64,000 bases of DNA from NORP110 sp051251595. Lineage in GTDB: Bacteria; Pseudomonadota; Alphaproteobacteria; Rhodobacterales; Rhodobacteraceae. The stretch lies in contig JBPOFA010000001.1 in the NCBI GenBank assembly GCA_051251595.1, positions 248,001 to 312,000 of the forward strand. Reading direction: 5' to 3'. Position numbers and translations under genes: made by a program. The number at the start of each line of letters is the position of its first letter. Position 1 is the stretch's first letter. Positions 9,366-17,958 of the stretch are shown here, in pieces. The notes under the pieces are model-generated. The model was not told the origin of the DNA, ran no database searches, and was given only the letters and a program-made list of their open reading frames with translations.

Positions 9366-10217
9366 CTATCTTTGGCAAACCGGGCAATAGAATGTTGATC
9401 GCCCCGATTGCACCACACGGGCAATCGTTCCGCTGCACCCCGGGGTCGAGCATCTTTCACCTTCTTGGTCATAAGCGCGGAACCCATGCTGGAAATATCC
9501 CAGCTCTCCACTGGCTTGCCGATGGTCCTTTAACGATGAACCGCCTGCCTCTATCGCTTCGTTCAAAACGTCCCGAATGATCGGAACCAAAGAGGCCACA
9601 CGCGCCGCAGAAATGCGCCCCGCCTTGCGCAGCGGGGAAATCCCGGCCCTGTGCAAAATCTCGCAAACATAAATATTCCCAAGACCGGCAACGATGCGTT
9701 GATCCAACAACGCCGTCTTGATCGGGGACATCTTGCCACGAAACTTTTCGATCAGGTGATCTTGGTTGAACGCGTTGCCCAAAGGCTCTGGTCCGATGTC
9801 TTTGAGCAACCAATGCTGATCCAACACATCTGTGGTTGCCAGATCCATCGCCCCAAACCGCCTTGCATCATTAAACGTGACCCGCGCACCAGAGGACATA
9901 TCGAAAACAACGTGATCATGCTTTTCAATCGCGGCCAGTGGACTGTGGAATTTTCCCGGGGCTTCCCCCGAAATCAACATACGCCCTGACATCCCCAAAT
10001 GAATGATCAGCGTTTCCTGTGAAGACAAATCCACGAGGATATATTTGGACCGTCGACGCAGTCCCAACACCGTCTTGCCCGTCAGCCGTTCCGACATCCG
10101 GTCCGGAAACGGCCAGCGCAGGTCCGGGCGGCGCACATCAGCGGTCAGGATTTCACTGGCCTCCATGACCGGTTGCAGACCGCGGCGGACTGTTTCGACT
10201 TCTGGTAACTCTGGCAA
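9366..10217 (-). CDS. mutM: Formamidopyrimidine-DNA glycosylase (Fpg/MutM)
   Basis: Bifunctional base-excision repair enzyme that removes 8-oxoguanine and formamidopyrimidines. I place the start at a TTG at 10217, giving 283 residues beginning (M)PELPEVETVRRGL. The enzyme needs proline directly after the removed initiator as its catalytic nucleophile, and AAGGGGG sits just upstream of the TTG. An ATG nine codons further upstream would bury that proline. The protein ends with the zinc finger CSTPGC...FYCPVCQR that grips DNA. It is divergently arranged from ubiE. Confidence 0.95.
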   Translation of the reverse strand: MPELPEVETVRRGLQPVMEASEILTADVRRPDLRWPFPDRMSERLTGKTVLGLRRRSKYILVDLSSQETLIIHLGMSGRMLISGEAPGKFHSPLAAIEKHDHVVFDMSSGARVTFNDARRFGAMDLATTDVLDQHWLLKDIGPEPLGNAFNQDHLIEKFRGKMSPIKTALLDQRIVAGLGNIYVCEILHRAGISPLRKAGRISAARVASLVPIIRDVLNEAIEAGGSSLKDHRQASGELGYFQHGFRAYDQEGERCSTPGCSGTIARVVQSGRSTFYCPVCQR

Positions 10218-10303
10218 GTGACCCCCTTGGACAAAGCAGCGCATTGTATCGGCGCTGTAGAAACATATAAGAAGGGTGAGTTTTTACAGAACGGCAAGCG
10301 TTG

Positions 10304-11056
10304 ATGACCCAAACATCAGAAAAAAAGACCCATTTCGGATTTCAGGACGTCGCCGAAGACGAAAAGGCAGGCATGGTCCACGGTGTGTTTTCCAACGTGG
10401 CCAACAAATACGACATCATGAACGACGTCATGTCAGGCGGCATCCATCGGATCTGGAAAGATGCAATGATGGATTGGCTGGCACCGCGCAACGGACAAAA
10501 GCTGTTGGATGTGGCTGGCGGCACGGGCGATGTTGCGTTCCGGTTTCTAAAACGCGCGCCAGAATCCCAGGCCGTCGTGCTGGACATGACAGAGCAAATG
10601 CTCATCGAAGGCCGCCAACGCGCAGAGGCGTCAAGACTGGCGGAAAAGCTTGATTGGATCGTCGGGGATGCAATGGCGCTTCCGTTTAAGGATGCAACAT
10701 TCGATGTCTATACCATTTCCTTCGGAATTCGGAACGTCACCCGCATACCAGATGCCCTGTCAGAGGCCTATCGCGTCCTGAAACCCGGTGGCCGCCTGAT
10801 GGTCCTGGAATTCAGCCAATTGCCGAACCCCGCAATGCAAAAGGCCTATGACCTTTATTCGTTCAACGTCATTCCGCGCATGGGAAAGCTGATCGCCAAT
10901 GACAGCGCCAGCTATCAATATCTTGTCGAATCAATTCGCAAATTCCCGGATCAGGACAGTTTTGCCAGCATGATACGCGATGCCGGGTTTGATCAGGTCA
11001 AATACAGAAACCTGACCATGGGCGTCGCCGCACTTCATTCCGGATGGAAGCTTTAG
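10304..11056 (+). CDS. ubiE: Ubiquinone/menaquinone biosynthesis C-methyltransferase UbiE
   Basis: SAM-dependent methyltransferase of 250 residues for the C-methylation step of ubiquinone biosynthesis. It has the UbiE/COQ5 signature FSNVANKYDIMNDVMSGG, the SAM-binding motif LLDVAGGTGDVAFRFL, the second family signature SFGIRNVTRIPDAL, and RVLKPGGRLMVLEFSQ. The ATG at 10304 is used; a TTG directly before it is in frame. Its stop codon is immediately followed by the GTG of ubiB, so the two form an operon. Confidence 0.96.
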   Translation: MTQTSEKKTHFGFQDVAEDEKAGMVHGVFSNVANKYDIMNDVMSGGIHRIWKDAMMDWLAPRNGQKLLDVAGGTGDVAFRFLKRAPESQAVVLDMTEQMLIEGRQRAEASRLAEKLDWIVGDAMALPFKDATFDVYTISFGIRNVTRIPDALSEAYRVLKPGGRLMVLEFSQLPNPAMQKAYDLYSFNVIPRMGKLIANDSASYQYLVESIRKFPDQDSFASMIRDAGFDQVKYRNLTMGVAALHSGWKL

Positions 11057-12586
11057 GTGCGCGGCCCACATAACATTTGGCGCTTGATCCGCACAGGCGC
11101 CACCATGGAACGCACCGGCGCGATGCAAGCCGCCTTGGACGGGTTGGACGCGCCCGTGTCCCTGCGTGTCGCCGCCCGCATTCTTGGCTGGCCGTTCAAA
11201 TGGCTCGGCTACAAGGGCGACCCCAATCTTCCACCGGTCCCCCGTGCCCTGACGGCATTGGGGCCCGCTTATATCAAGTTTGGGCAAATCCTTTCGACGC
11301 GGCCAGACGTTGTTGGCAACGAACTCGCCGGACAGCTGCAGATGTTGCAAGACAACCTGCCACCGTTTTCAACGGACGTCGCCAAGCAGATGATCGAAGG
11401 CGAACTTGGCAAATCTGTCGATGACGTCTTTGACCATTTCAGCGATGCAGTTGCCGCCGCTTCTATTGCACAGGTTCACAAGGCCAAGCGGCGCGACACG
11501 GGCCAGATCGTGGCTGTGAAAGTGCTTCGCCCCGGAATCGAAAAGGCCTTCAAACAGGACATTGACGCGTTCTATTTCGCGGCGTCTGTTATCGAGTTCC
11601 TGTCCACCTCTGCGCGACGCCTGCGCCCCACAGAGGTGATCGAACATTTCGAAGGTGTGGTTAAGGGCGAACTTGATCTGCGCCTTGAATCCGCGTCGGC
11701 TGCTGAATTTGCGGCAAACACGGTCGATGACGACGGTTTTCAGGTGCCACCCGTCATTTGGCCCCTGTCTGCGCGCCGGATCATGACATTGGGATGGGCC
11801 GAAGGCATTGCCATCCATGACCTGGACGGGATCAACGCCGCCGGGCATGACCGAAAGGCCCTTGGGAAACGCGTGCTGGAATTGTTCCTTAGCCACGCAT
11901 TGCGAGATGGCTATTTCCACGCCGACATGCACCAGGGGAACCTAAAAGTTGCGCCCAATGGCGACATCATTGCGCTGGATTTTGGCATCATGGGGCATAT
12001 CGACGACTATACGCGTCGGGTCTATGCCGAAATCCTGTACGGCTTCATCAAACGCGATTTCCGCCGCGTGGCCGAGGTTCATTTCGAAGCGGGCTATATC
12101 CCGGCCGATCGCGACGTAGAAGAATTCACCCGCGCCCTCAGGGCCGTCGGGGAACCCATTTTTGGCCAAGACGCCAGCCAGATTTCCATGGCGCACTTGT
12201 TAAGTTATCTGTTTGAAGTGACCGAGCGGTTCGGCATGGAAACACGCACAGAACTGATCTTGCTTCAACGCACAATGGTTGTTGTCGAAGGAGTCGCCCG
12301 TTCGCTTGACCCTCATATCAACATCTGGGACGTGGCCAGACCCACTGTAGAAGACTACATTCGCGATAATATCGGGCCCAAAGCCCTGCTGCGCGATCTT
12401 GGCCGTACAGCTTTGGTTTTGGCCCGGTTTGGCCCGAAACTACCGCAATTGGCCGAAGCCGCGCTTATTCGTGAAGCACATGTGGCCAATCCCACACCAC
12501 CATCCAACAAGCTAAAAAATGTTGCTCTGATCGCCGTCGGGGCCAGTGCGGCCTTGGTCGCCACTTGGATTCTTCAGCTTTTCTAA
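11057..12586 (+). CDS. ubiB: UbiB, ABC1/ADCK atypical kinase for ubiquinone biosynthesis
   Basis: Membrane-associated atypical kinase/ATPase that supports early steps of ubiquinone synthesis. The 509-residue protein has the KxGQ motif in YIKFGQILSTRPD, the alanine-rich nucleotide loop AAASIAQVHKA, the catalytic-like DMHQGNLKV, the metal-binding LDFGIMGHID, and a hydrophobic C-terminal anchor (VALIAVGASAALVATWILQLF region). It starts with GTG abutting the ubiE stop. Its last 75 bp are antisense to the end of the neighbouring kinase-like gene, so the two transcription units converge and overlap. Confidence 0.95.
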   Translation: MRGPHNIWRLIRTGATMERTGAMQAALDGLDAPVSLRVAARILGWPFKWLGYKGDPNLPPVPRALTALGPAYIKFGQILSTRPDVVGNELAGQLQMLQDNLPPFSTDVAKQMIEGELGKSVDDVFDHFSDAVAAASIAQVHKAKRRDTGQIVAVKVLRPGIEKAFKQDIDAFYFAASVIEFLSTSARRLRPTEVIEHFEGVVKGELDLRLESASAAEFAANTVDDDGFQVPPVIWPLSARRIMTLGWAEGIAIHDLDGINAAGHDRKALGKRVLELFLSHALRDGYFHADMHQGNLKVAPNGDIIALDFGIMGHIDDYTRRVYAEILYGFIKRDFRRVAEVHFEAGYIPADRDVEEFTRALRAVGEPIFGQDASQISMAHLLSYLFEVTERFGMETRTELILLQRTMVVVEGVARSLDPHINIWDVARPTVEDYIRDNIGPKALLRDLGRTALVLARFGPKLPQLAEAALIREAHVANPTPPSNKLKNVALIAVGASAALVATWILQLF

Positions 12587-13420
12587 AGCGAAAAGTTCCA
12601 ACGCCAGCCCTTTTTCATATTCCGCATTTCCGTGTTCCACCTTCCACAGACAATGCGCCGCCATACGCCAATGAAAAAACGGCCGAAGCATCGACAAGCG
12701 GCTTATCAAATCCGGTTGCCCATAGCCCTTCAAGAACAGGTCATGCTGTTTCTGGGACAAGGGCCCTTCGCCATAAAGCGCCTGCATTGCGGGCGACAGA
12801 AACGTCGCCAGATCCTCACATGGGTCACCGATTCCGGGACATTGCCAATCTATGAACGTCGCACCGCGTTCCGTTATGATCGCGTTTGCAGGTACAAAGT
12901 CTCCGTGCAAAAACACCGGGTCAACCGGCGAAAGCTCCGGCGCCGGAAAGTCGATTTGACACAAACGAAACGACAAATCCGATGTGCAGTCCGACAGTAT
13001 TTTTAGGGTCGCAGTTTTCAATGCTTCAACACCCATTTCAATGTTTCGCATGGAACTCGGCAACGGATGTTCGTGCAATTGCCGCAGTTGACGACCCAAG
13101 GCATGGACGTCTGTCAACGCCGACTCACCGTCGACATACTGGTAAACCAGACATAACCCCGCTTCAGTTTCGAGCATTGTGATAGGCTCGGGCGCAATTC
13201 CGCTGTCTGAAAGAAACTGCAAAGCCTGCATTTCAGCGCCAGAATCGTTTGGGAACAAATAAGAAGCAGCATCCTCTTTGAAAAGTTTGCAAACCATCGC
13301 ATCTGGACCGGAACCCAGCTTCCAAAGTTGGTTGGTCCGCCCGCCCGTCAGAGCAGTCCACGACGTATCTGATTCAACCAAACCGGCCTGCAGGAACCTT
13401 CTTTTTATGGCACTGATCAA
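12512..13420 (-). CDS. APH/choline-kinase-like phosphotransferase
   Basis: Cytoplasmic small-molecule kinase of the aminoglycoside-phosphotransferase/choline-kinase fold. The Brenner motif HGDFVPANAI supplies the catalytic Asp and the metal-binding Asn, and FIDWQCPGIGDPCEDLATF supplies the second metal site. An N-terminal LTGGRTNQLWKL resembles the nucleotide-binding loop. No ATG start is available near the N-terminus; the TTG at 13420 gives about 302 residues, and another TTG at 13471 is possible. The substrate is unknown; choline, thiamine, homoserine or a sugar are all plausible. The 3' end overlaps ubiB on the opposite strand by 75 bp. Confidence 0.75.
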   Translation of the reverse strand: MISAIKRRFLQAGLVESDTSWTALTGGRTNQLWKLGSGPDAMVCKLFKEDAASYLFPNDSGAEMQALQFLSDSGIAPEPITMLETEAGLCLVYQYVDGESALTDVHALGRQLRQLHEHPLPSSMRNIEMGVEALKTATLKILSDCTSDLSFRLCQIDFPAPELSPVDPVFLHGDFVPANAIITERGATFIDWQCPGIGDPCEDLATFLSPAMQALYGEGPLSQKQHDLFLKGYGQPDLISRLSMLRPFFHWRMAAHCLWKVEHGNAEYEKGLALELFALEKLKNPSGDQGRTGPDGDQSNIF

Positions 13421-13519
13421 GTCTCTTGCCCCACGGCGATTATCCCGGCAGAATTTCTGCCCCGCACCCAAAATGCGTAATCGTGCTGTGCTAAAGCCGC
13501 GTCAGAGCATGTGTCAAGT

Positions 13520-14179
13520 TTAACCCGGATTGCGAACGGCGGTGACAGTGGATGCGGGAACTTCAATTCCACCCGTCAACACCACCTTGATTTCACCAGC
13601 TTCCATTTTAACCTCTGAAACACCCGCGTAGGCCTCGGCCATATCGGATGAAATCACTTTGCCATTGGAATAGCTTTCGACCTGAAAAGAATAGGTCCCT
13701 GTCAAAAAGACCTGCCCGTCCGGACCAACGCCCGACCATTCCATGTCACCGCCGGAGACATCAATTTGAGCGCGATAAACCTCGTGATTCTTGGCGTCTC
13801 GGACAACAAGCAACGCTTCTTCAGCTCCTTCTGTCGGAGCAGTATGCAGTTTGACCGGCGAGCCGTCAAAATGGACCGGGGCCGCGGCACGAACCTCTTT
13901 CCCTATCCAATCCGCAAATCGCGCGACACCGCCGGTGCCCAATTGTTCACCCAATGCGGCCAGCAAATCATTGGTTTTGACCTGCTGTTCAACACCAGAA
14001 AACGTCGCCAACTGAACAGCATAATCCGAAGAATCGACCGGATTCAGCGGGTCCTGATTTTGCATCTGAACGGTCAGCATCCGCAGAAAAGTTTCAAAAT
14101 CGGAACTGACAGGCTTTGGCGGCGCAGGATCACTTTCCCTATTCGCAGATTCCAGCCGAGTGCTTGCAGATATTTCCAT
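13520..14179 (-). CDS. flgD: Flagellar hook capping/scaffold protein FlgD
   Basis: Cap that drives polymerisation of FlgE into the hook. The 219-residue protein has the conserved N-terminal export/assembly segment FETFLRMLTVQMQNQDPLNPVDSSDYAVQLATFSGVEQQ, followed by a beta-rich FlgD Ig/tudor-like region. AAGGAAAA precedes the ATG. It lies 14 bp downstream of fliK, with which it probably forms an operon; hook-cap and hook-length genes are often paired. Confidence 0.94.
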   Translation of the reverse strand: MEISASTRLESANRESDPAPPKPVSSDFETFLRMLTVQMQNQDPLNPVDSSDYAVQLATFSGVEQQVKTNDLLAALGEQLGTGGVARFADWIGKEVRAAAPVHFDGSPVKLHTAPTEGAEEALLVVRDAKNHEVYRAQIDVSGGDMEWSGVGPDGQVFLTGTYSFQVESYSNGKVISSDMAEAYAGVSEVKMEAGEIKVVLTGGIEVPASTVTAVRNPG

Positions 14180-14193
14180 AGATTTTCCTTATA

Positions 14194-15456
14194 CTAAAAT
14201 CGAAGATCAACGCCGTCGGCGGGCAGCACAGCGATCCGCTGGACCTGAGCAATCTCAATAGGCCTATCCTCTTCGCCAGTTTCCGGCCCTTGATGCTCGC
14301 TATCCCTCAGAAATGCATCCGATTGACGATCATCCTCAACAAATTCGAACGAAAGCGTTTCATAGCCAATATCGGACAGCTGATCGGCCAACAGATCAAT
14401 GTTACGCCGTAACAAATCTAGTGTTTCAGGGCGCTCCACGGCCACAATGACCCCCATTGCGGAGTCCGATGCATTCAGGCGAAGCCGGACCCGTCCCAAT
14501 TCTTCAGGGCTTAAGACCAGCTCAATCGGTTGGTCTTTGAGCGTTTGCGCCGCATTTGAAATGAAAGATATGACTTGGGTCGAATTGGTCGGCTGGGAAT
14601 ACGGAGTGGAATTCAAACGAGGTGTGGCATCCGCGCGCGCATCTGTGGAAGTCACTTGCATCTGAACATCGCGCGCTTCCAGACCATTATGTCGGCCATC
14701 CATTACGGCGGCGTCTTGTGCAACGTGCAGATCACTCACCATCTGGCTTGCTGATAGGAAGACAGCGTTTTGATCTTGGCTTTGCTTCCCACCGTCGGCG
14801 TGACCTGGGATCATTGGGCGCATTTCTGACGACAATATTGGTTCCGACATGCGGTCAGGATCCCCTGTGGGTAACTCAATTTGCCCAACCGGCGGCATCA
14901 GGCCTAGCCCTTTTGCAGACCCCAAAAGCAGGCCAGAATTGATCGCCCGCATAGGCGGATCCCCCACTGCCTTTTCGCCAACAGTGGTCCGCCCTGCGGC
15001 CGTGACGTCTTGTTCAGATCGACCCACTGGTAGTTTTGCCAATTCCACACTTTCACCCGAAACTTTGCCGAATGAATCGAAGGCCGGCTTGCCCGCCAGC
15101 ATGTCGGAGTCAGACGCAGCTTTGGGCTCTATGTCAGTCAAGGGAGCATCCAGCATTTGTATCGGTGCACGGCTTACATCATGTCCCCCACCTTTTTCCC
15201 AAACCGGAATTTCCCCACCAACCTGCGCACCTTGAAGGTTGACCAAGGGGAGTACCCCCCAAGAATTTTCAATTGTTTCAGCGTCTTCTTCAGTCTCAGT
15301 TTCGCGAACGGTTTCATGATCAGCGCTTTTAACTTGATCCTCGACGATTTGATCAAATCCAACCCTCGCGTCACCCCTGGGCAAACCGTCCACCAGTGAG
15401 GCGCTCGCGATTTGTGCGGCAGAATCCGGAACAGGTGCAGCGACCGATAAGTCCAT
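14194..15456 (-). CDS. fliK: Flagellar hook-length control protein FliK
   Basis: Secreted molecular ruler that measures hook length and switches the export gate through FlhB. The roughly 420-residue protein has a long, low-complexity N-terminal and central part and a conserved C-terminal Flg_hook domain (about residues 290–385) containing QPIELVLSPEELGRVRLRL and LLRRNIDLLADQLSDIGY. The start is uncertain: an ATG at 15456 or a TTG three codons upstream. It heads the fliK-flgD unit and diverges from the flgJ-like gene across a promoter region of about 110 bp. Confidence 0.88.
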   Translation of the reverse strand: MDLSVAAPVPDSAAQIASASLVDGLPRGDARVGFDQIVEDQVKSADHETVRETETEEDAETIENSWGVLPLVNLQGAQVGGEIPVWEKGGGHDVSRAPIQMLDAPLTDIEPKAASDSDMLAGKPAFDSFGKVSGESVELAKLPVGRSEQDVTAAGRTTVGEKAVGDPPMRAINSGLLLGSAKGLGLMPPVGQIELPTGDPDRMSEPILSSEMRPMIPGHADGGKQSQDQNAVFLSASQMVSDLHVAQDAAVMDGRHNGLEARDVQMQVTSTDARADATPRLNSTPYSQPTNSTQVISFISNAAQTLKDQPIELVLSPEELGRVRLRLNASDSAMGVIVAVERPETLDLLRRNIDLLADQLSDIGYETLSFEFVEDDRQSDAFLRDSEHQGPETGEEDRPIEIAQVQRIAVLPADGVDLRF

Positions 15457-15504
15457 TTGAAGCAACCAAATTTTTTCAATTGGCCTGAGTATTTCCCAAA
15501 TAGG

Positions 15505-15519
15505 TTACTGCTTATTTAC
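15505..15519. promoter_or_regulatory. CtrA-like site in the fliK/flgJ divergent promoter
   Basis: TTAC-N7-TTAC, 6 of 8 matches to the CtrA consensus TTAA-N7-TTAA and a perfect direct repeat of its own half-site. It is framed by an inverted repeat, CCTGAGT at 15484–15490 and ACTCAGG at 15522–15528, and touches a GANTC site at 15521. Assignment is by pattern only. Confidence 0.3.
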
Positions 15520-15566
15520 CGACTCAGGCGCAAAATCAGAAAAACTGGTTCAATTGAAAGAATTCA

Positions 15567-15836
15567 ATGGCACATATTGCGAATCTTGGCGCGGTAGCGT
15601 CCCAGGCATCGGCAAAAGACTTGGCGCTTTGGAAAACGGCCCAAAAACTGGAAGCTAATTTTCTTGCAGAAATGCTGAAATCGAGCGGTTTGGGCGCTGT
15701 GTCCGACAGTTTTGGTGGTGGCGCAGGCGAAGAGCAGTTCGGTTCATTTTTGCGCCATGCCCAAGCGGATTTAATGGTTCAAGCCGGTGGAATCGGCTTG
15801 GCTCAATCATTGTTCGAAGCGTTAAAGGACCAATAA
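15567..15836 (+). CDS. flgJ: FlgJ-type rod-binding protein (single domain)
   Basis: Small 89-residue protein matching only the N-terminal rod-binding part of enterobacterial FlgJ: LEANFLAEMLKSSGLGAVSDSFGGGAGEEQFGSFLRHAQADLMV. It helps the rod assemble in the periplasm. The peptidoglycan hydrolase half found in E. coli FlgJ is absent, as in many alphaproteobacteria; a separate lytic transglycosylase at 29,865–30,626 probably provides that activity. It is followed after 1 bp by the flgN-like gene. The short length is normal for this class. Confidence 0.85.
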   Translation: MAHIANLGAVASQASAKDLALWKTAQKLEANFLAEMLKSSGLGAVSDSFGGGAGEEQFGSFLRHAQADLMVQAGGIGLAQSLFEALKDQ

Positions 15837-15837
15837 A

Positions 15838-16191
15838 ATGATGCTGTTTACTCGGGACGTGGACGCCATTGCGCTAGAAGATCTATTGGACCGGGAACGG
15901 GGCGTGATCTTGAAGGGCGATTTTGTTAGTCTGCAAAAAATTCAGCGCGAAAAGAACAAGATGTTGGCCGCCCAACTCAACAAAGAAAGCGTGGCGCGCG
16001 ACACGCATAGGTTAAAGTCTAAAATTGAACGAAACCAAAAACTGCTTCTGGCCGCTGCTGAAGGTGTGCGGTCCGTCGCGCAGGCCCTTAAGCATACCGA
16101 CCAAAGCACCCGCCCCCTAAGCACTTACAATGAAGACGGCAAAAAACAGGCGCATGGCGGACAAGAAGTGTCCGTCGAACGCCGGGCATAG
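15838..16191 (+). CDS. FlgN-like flagellar chaperone candidate
   Basis: Small 117-residue, highly charged and apparently all-helical protein with a glutamine- and lysine-rich central coiled coil (LQKIQREKNKMLAAQLNKE; KIERNQKLLLAAAEGVRSV). Size, helix content and position next to flgJ and fliC resemble FlgN-type export chaperones for the hook-filament junction proteins FlgK and FlgL. There is no diagnostic motif, so this is inference from architecture and context. Two consecutive ATGs start it one base after the flgJ-like stop, indicating translational coupling. Confidence 0.55.
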   Translation: MMLFTRDVDAIALEDLLDRERGVILKGDFVSLQKIQREKNKMLAAQLNKESVARDTHRLKSKIERNQKLLLAAAEGVRSVAQALKHTDQSTRPLSTYNEDGKKQAHGGQEVSVERRA

Positions 16192-16206
16192 TTACCTTCA
16201 ATTTAA
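16192..16206. promoter_or_regulatory. CtrA-like site upstream of fliC
   Basis: TTAC-N7-TTAA, 7 of 8 matches to TTAA-N7-TTAA, directly after the flgN-like stop codon and about 195 bp before the fliC start. Function is inferred only from the consensus. Confidence 0.3.
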
Positions 16207-16290
16207 GTAGAATTTTCGGCAAACGGCTTGGCGATTTAGGGTTCTCTTAGCATCTTGCAATCATGGTTGGCATGCACCCGGAATTGGGGT

Positions 16291-16306
16291 TGGCACGGGC
16301 GAAGCT
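16291..16306 (+). promoter_or_regulatory. Sigma-54-like -24/-12 element of fliC
   Basis: TGGCACGGGCGAAGCT has GG and GC separated by exactly 10 bp and matches TGGCACG of the RpoN consensus, though the -12 half is AAGC rather than TTGC. A transcript would start near 16317, leaving a leader of about 85 nt before the flagellin ATG. In Caulobacter, flagellin genes use sigma-54 promoters. Confidence 0.45.
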
Positions 16307-16401
16307 GAAATCCCGTATCTGTCAGAATGACAAAAGGCGACTGCCTACAGGCGGTTTGGTTAATTCGTGCGCAAAAGCGCCGTAAAGCAAAAGGAACAAT
16401 C

Positions 16402-17868
16402 ATGTCTAGTATTCTGACAAATGAAGGCGCAATGGTCGCCCTTCAAACGCTCAAATCCATTAATACCAACTTGTCAAAAATCCAAAGTGAGATTTCAACA
16501 GGTATGAAAGTGGCATCCGCCAAGGACAGCGCTTCTATTTGGGCGATTTCGAAAATCATGGAATCAGACGTCAAAGGCTTCAAAGGAATTTCCGAAAGTC
16601 TGTCACTTGGCGAATCCTCGGTAGCCGTCGCGCGCCAAGCCTCTGAAACGATCACAGACCTGCTAACAGACATCAAACAAAAGGTTGTCGCCTCTCAAGA
16701 GGAAAACGTCGACCGCGGCAAAATCCAGACGGACATTGCAGCGCTGCGCGACCAAATTTCGTCCGTTGTCAATGCTGCCCAATTCAACGGCTTGAATTTG
16801 TTGAAAGGCACCGACGACGTTAACGTTTTGTCTTCATTGGATCGCGCCAGTGATGGGTCGGTTTCCGCCAGTAACATCAAAATCGCCCGCCAGGACCTGA
16901 CGACAACTGCGGGTACCCTGGGTACCGGCACGGATTTGTCTGCCAATGCAACTTTGAGCGCTGCAGCCGCCACCAACACCGGCAACACGGCAACGGTCAC
17001 AATTGCCACTGATGCGGATATGAGCGACAATGTGCTTTCAATCAATGTCGGAGGTGCGACCCTTAGTTTTGGCGCTGGCGATTTGACGGGCGACCAGGAT
17101 GCCGCTGCATCGTCGATAACCGGGTCAATTAACGCCTTGGGGATTGTCGGTGTCACGGCGAGCGTGTCATCGAATGTTATTACACTTACTTCCACCAGAG
17201 CATTCGAGGACGTTGCATTGTCCGCGACCGGCGCAACAGCATCTGCTGCATCAATTGCGGAACGCGCCGAAACACTTACCTTCTCTGGCGCGGCGAATGT
17301 GGCAGAGGGCGACGGCTATCAAGCGACCGTCGGTTCTGCAACTTTCACCTATGTTGCTGGCAAGGGCGAAACTTTCGAAGATGTGGCCAAGGGTTTGAAA
17401 TCCGCAATCGATGGTGGATCCATCGATGGCATTTCGACCCAAGTCACCCAGAATTCGTCCGGTCAATGGGCACTAAAAATCGACAATAACACAGCCTCTT
17501 CGGTTTCTCTGGCACGTGCAGGGGCCGCAGGCGGTACGGCATCTGGCGGCATGTTTGGACTGGATTCCATTGATGTAACAACGGATGCTGGTGCAAATGC
17601 AGCGCTTTCAAATATTGAAACGTTGATCAACAACTCGATCGATGCCGCGGCCGAATTTGGGTCCGCACAGGGACGGATTGAAACGCAACGTGATTTCATC
17701 GGCAAACTAACAGACTCATTGAAAGCCGGTATCGGCACAATGGTCGACGCCGACATGGAAGAAGCCTCCGCACGGCTTCAGGCGCTCCAGGTTCAACAGC
17801 AGCTAGGTGTGCAATCGCTTTCGATCGCCAACCAGGCTCCGCAATCACTGTTGTCACTCTTCCGATAA
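16402..17868 (+). CDS. fliC: Flagellin
   Basis: Filament subunit of 488 residues. The conserved N-terminal D0/D1 coiled coil starts MSSILTNEGAMVALQTLKSI and runs to about residue 135. The C-terminal D1/D0 part ends with DADMEEASARLQALQVQQQLGVQSLSIANQ and the terminal LLSLFR. Between them, roughly residues 150–395 form a surface-exposed, Ala/Thr/Ser-rich variable domain. The ATG at 16402 is preceded by AAAGGAAC; a frame extending 25 codons upstream is rejected. It is a single copy in this window and is followed by its likely regulators flaF and flbT. Confidence 0.95.
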   Translation: MSSILTNEGAMVALQTLKSINTNLSKIQSEISTGMKVASAKDSASIWAISKIMESDVKGFKGISESLSLGESSVAVARQASETITDLLTDIKQKVVASQEENVDRGKIQTDIAALRDQISSVVNAAQFNGLNLLKGTDDVNVLSSLDRASDGSVSASNIKIARQDLTTTAGTLGTGTDLSANATLSAAAATNTGNTATVTIATDADMSDNVLSINVGGATLSFGAGDLTGDQDAAASSITGSINALGIVGVTASVSSNVITLTSTRAFEDVALSATGATASAASIAERAETLTFSGAANVAEGDGYQATVGSATFTYVAGKGETFEDVAKGLKSAIDGGSIDGISTQVTQNSSGQWALKIDNNTASSVSLARAGAAGGTASGGMFGLDSIDVTTDAGANAALSNIETLINNSIDAAAEFGSAQGRIETQRDFIGKLTDSLKAGIGTMVDADMEEASARLQALQVQQQLGVQSLSIANQAPQSLLSLFR

Positions 17869-17874
17869 CCACGT

Positions 17875-17906
17875 CGGGACGGGGCGCCACTCAAGCACCT
17901 CGTCCC
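17875..17906 (+). terminator. Hairpin between fliC and flaF
   Basis: An inverted repeat GGGACGGGG / CCTCGTCCC with one mismatch, directly after the fliC stop codon. There is no T-run, so it may be a Rho-dependent terminator, a 3' stabilising stem or an attenuator that lowers flaF-flbT expression relative to flagellin. Confidence 0.45.
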
Positions 17907-17958
17907 ACTCAAATAGCTGACACATCTCAACTATTCTTGGTCAAAGGAAGGACCTAAC

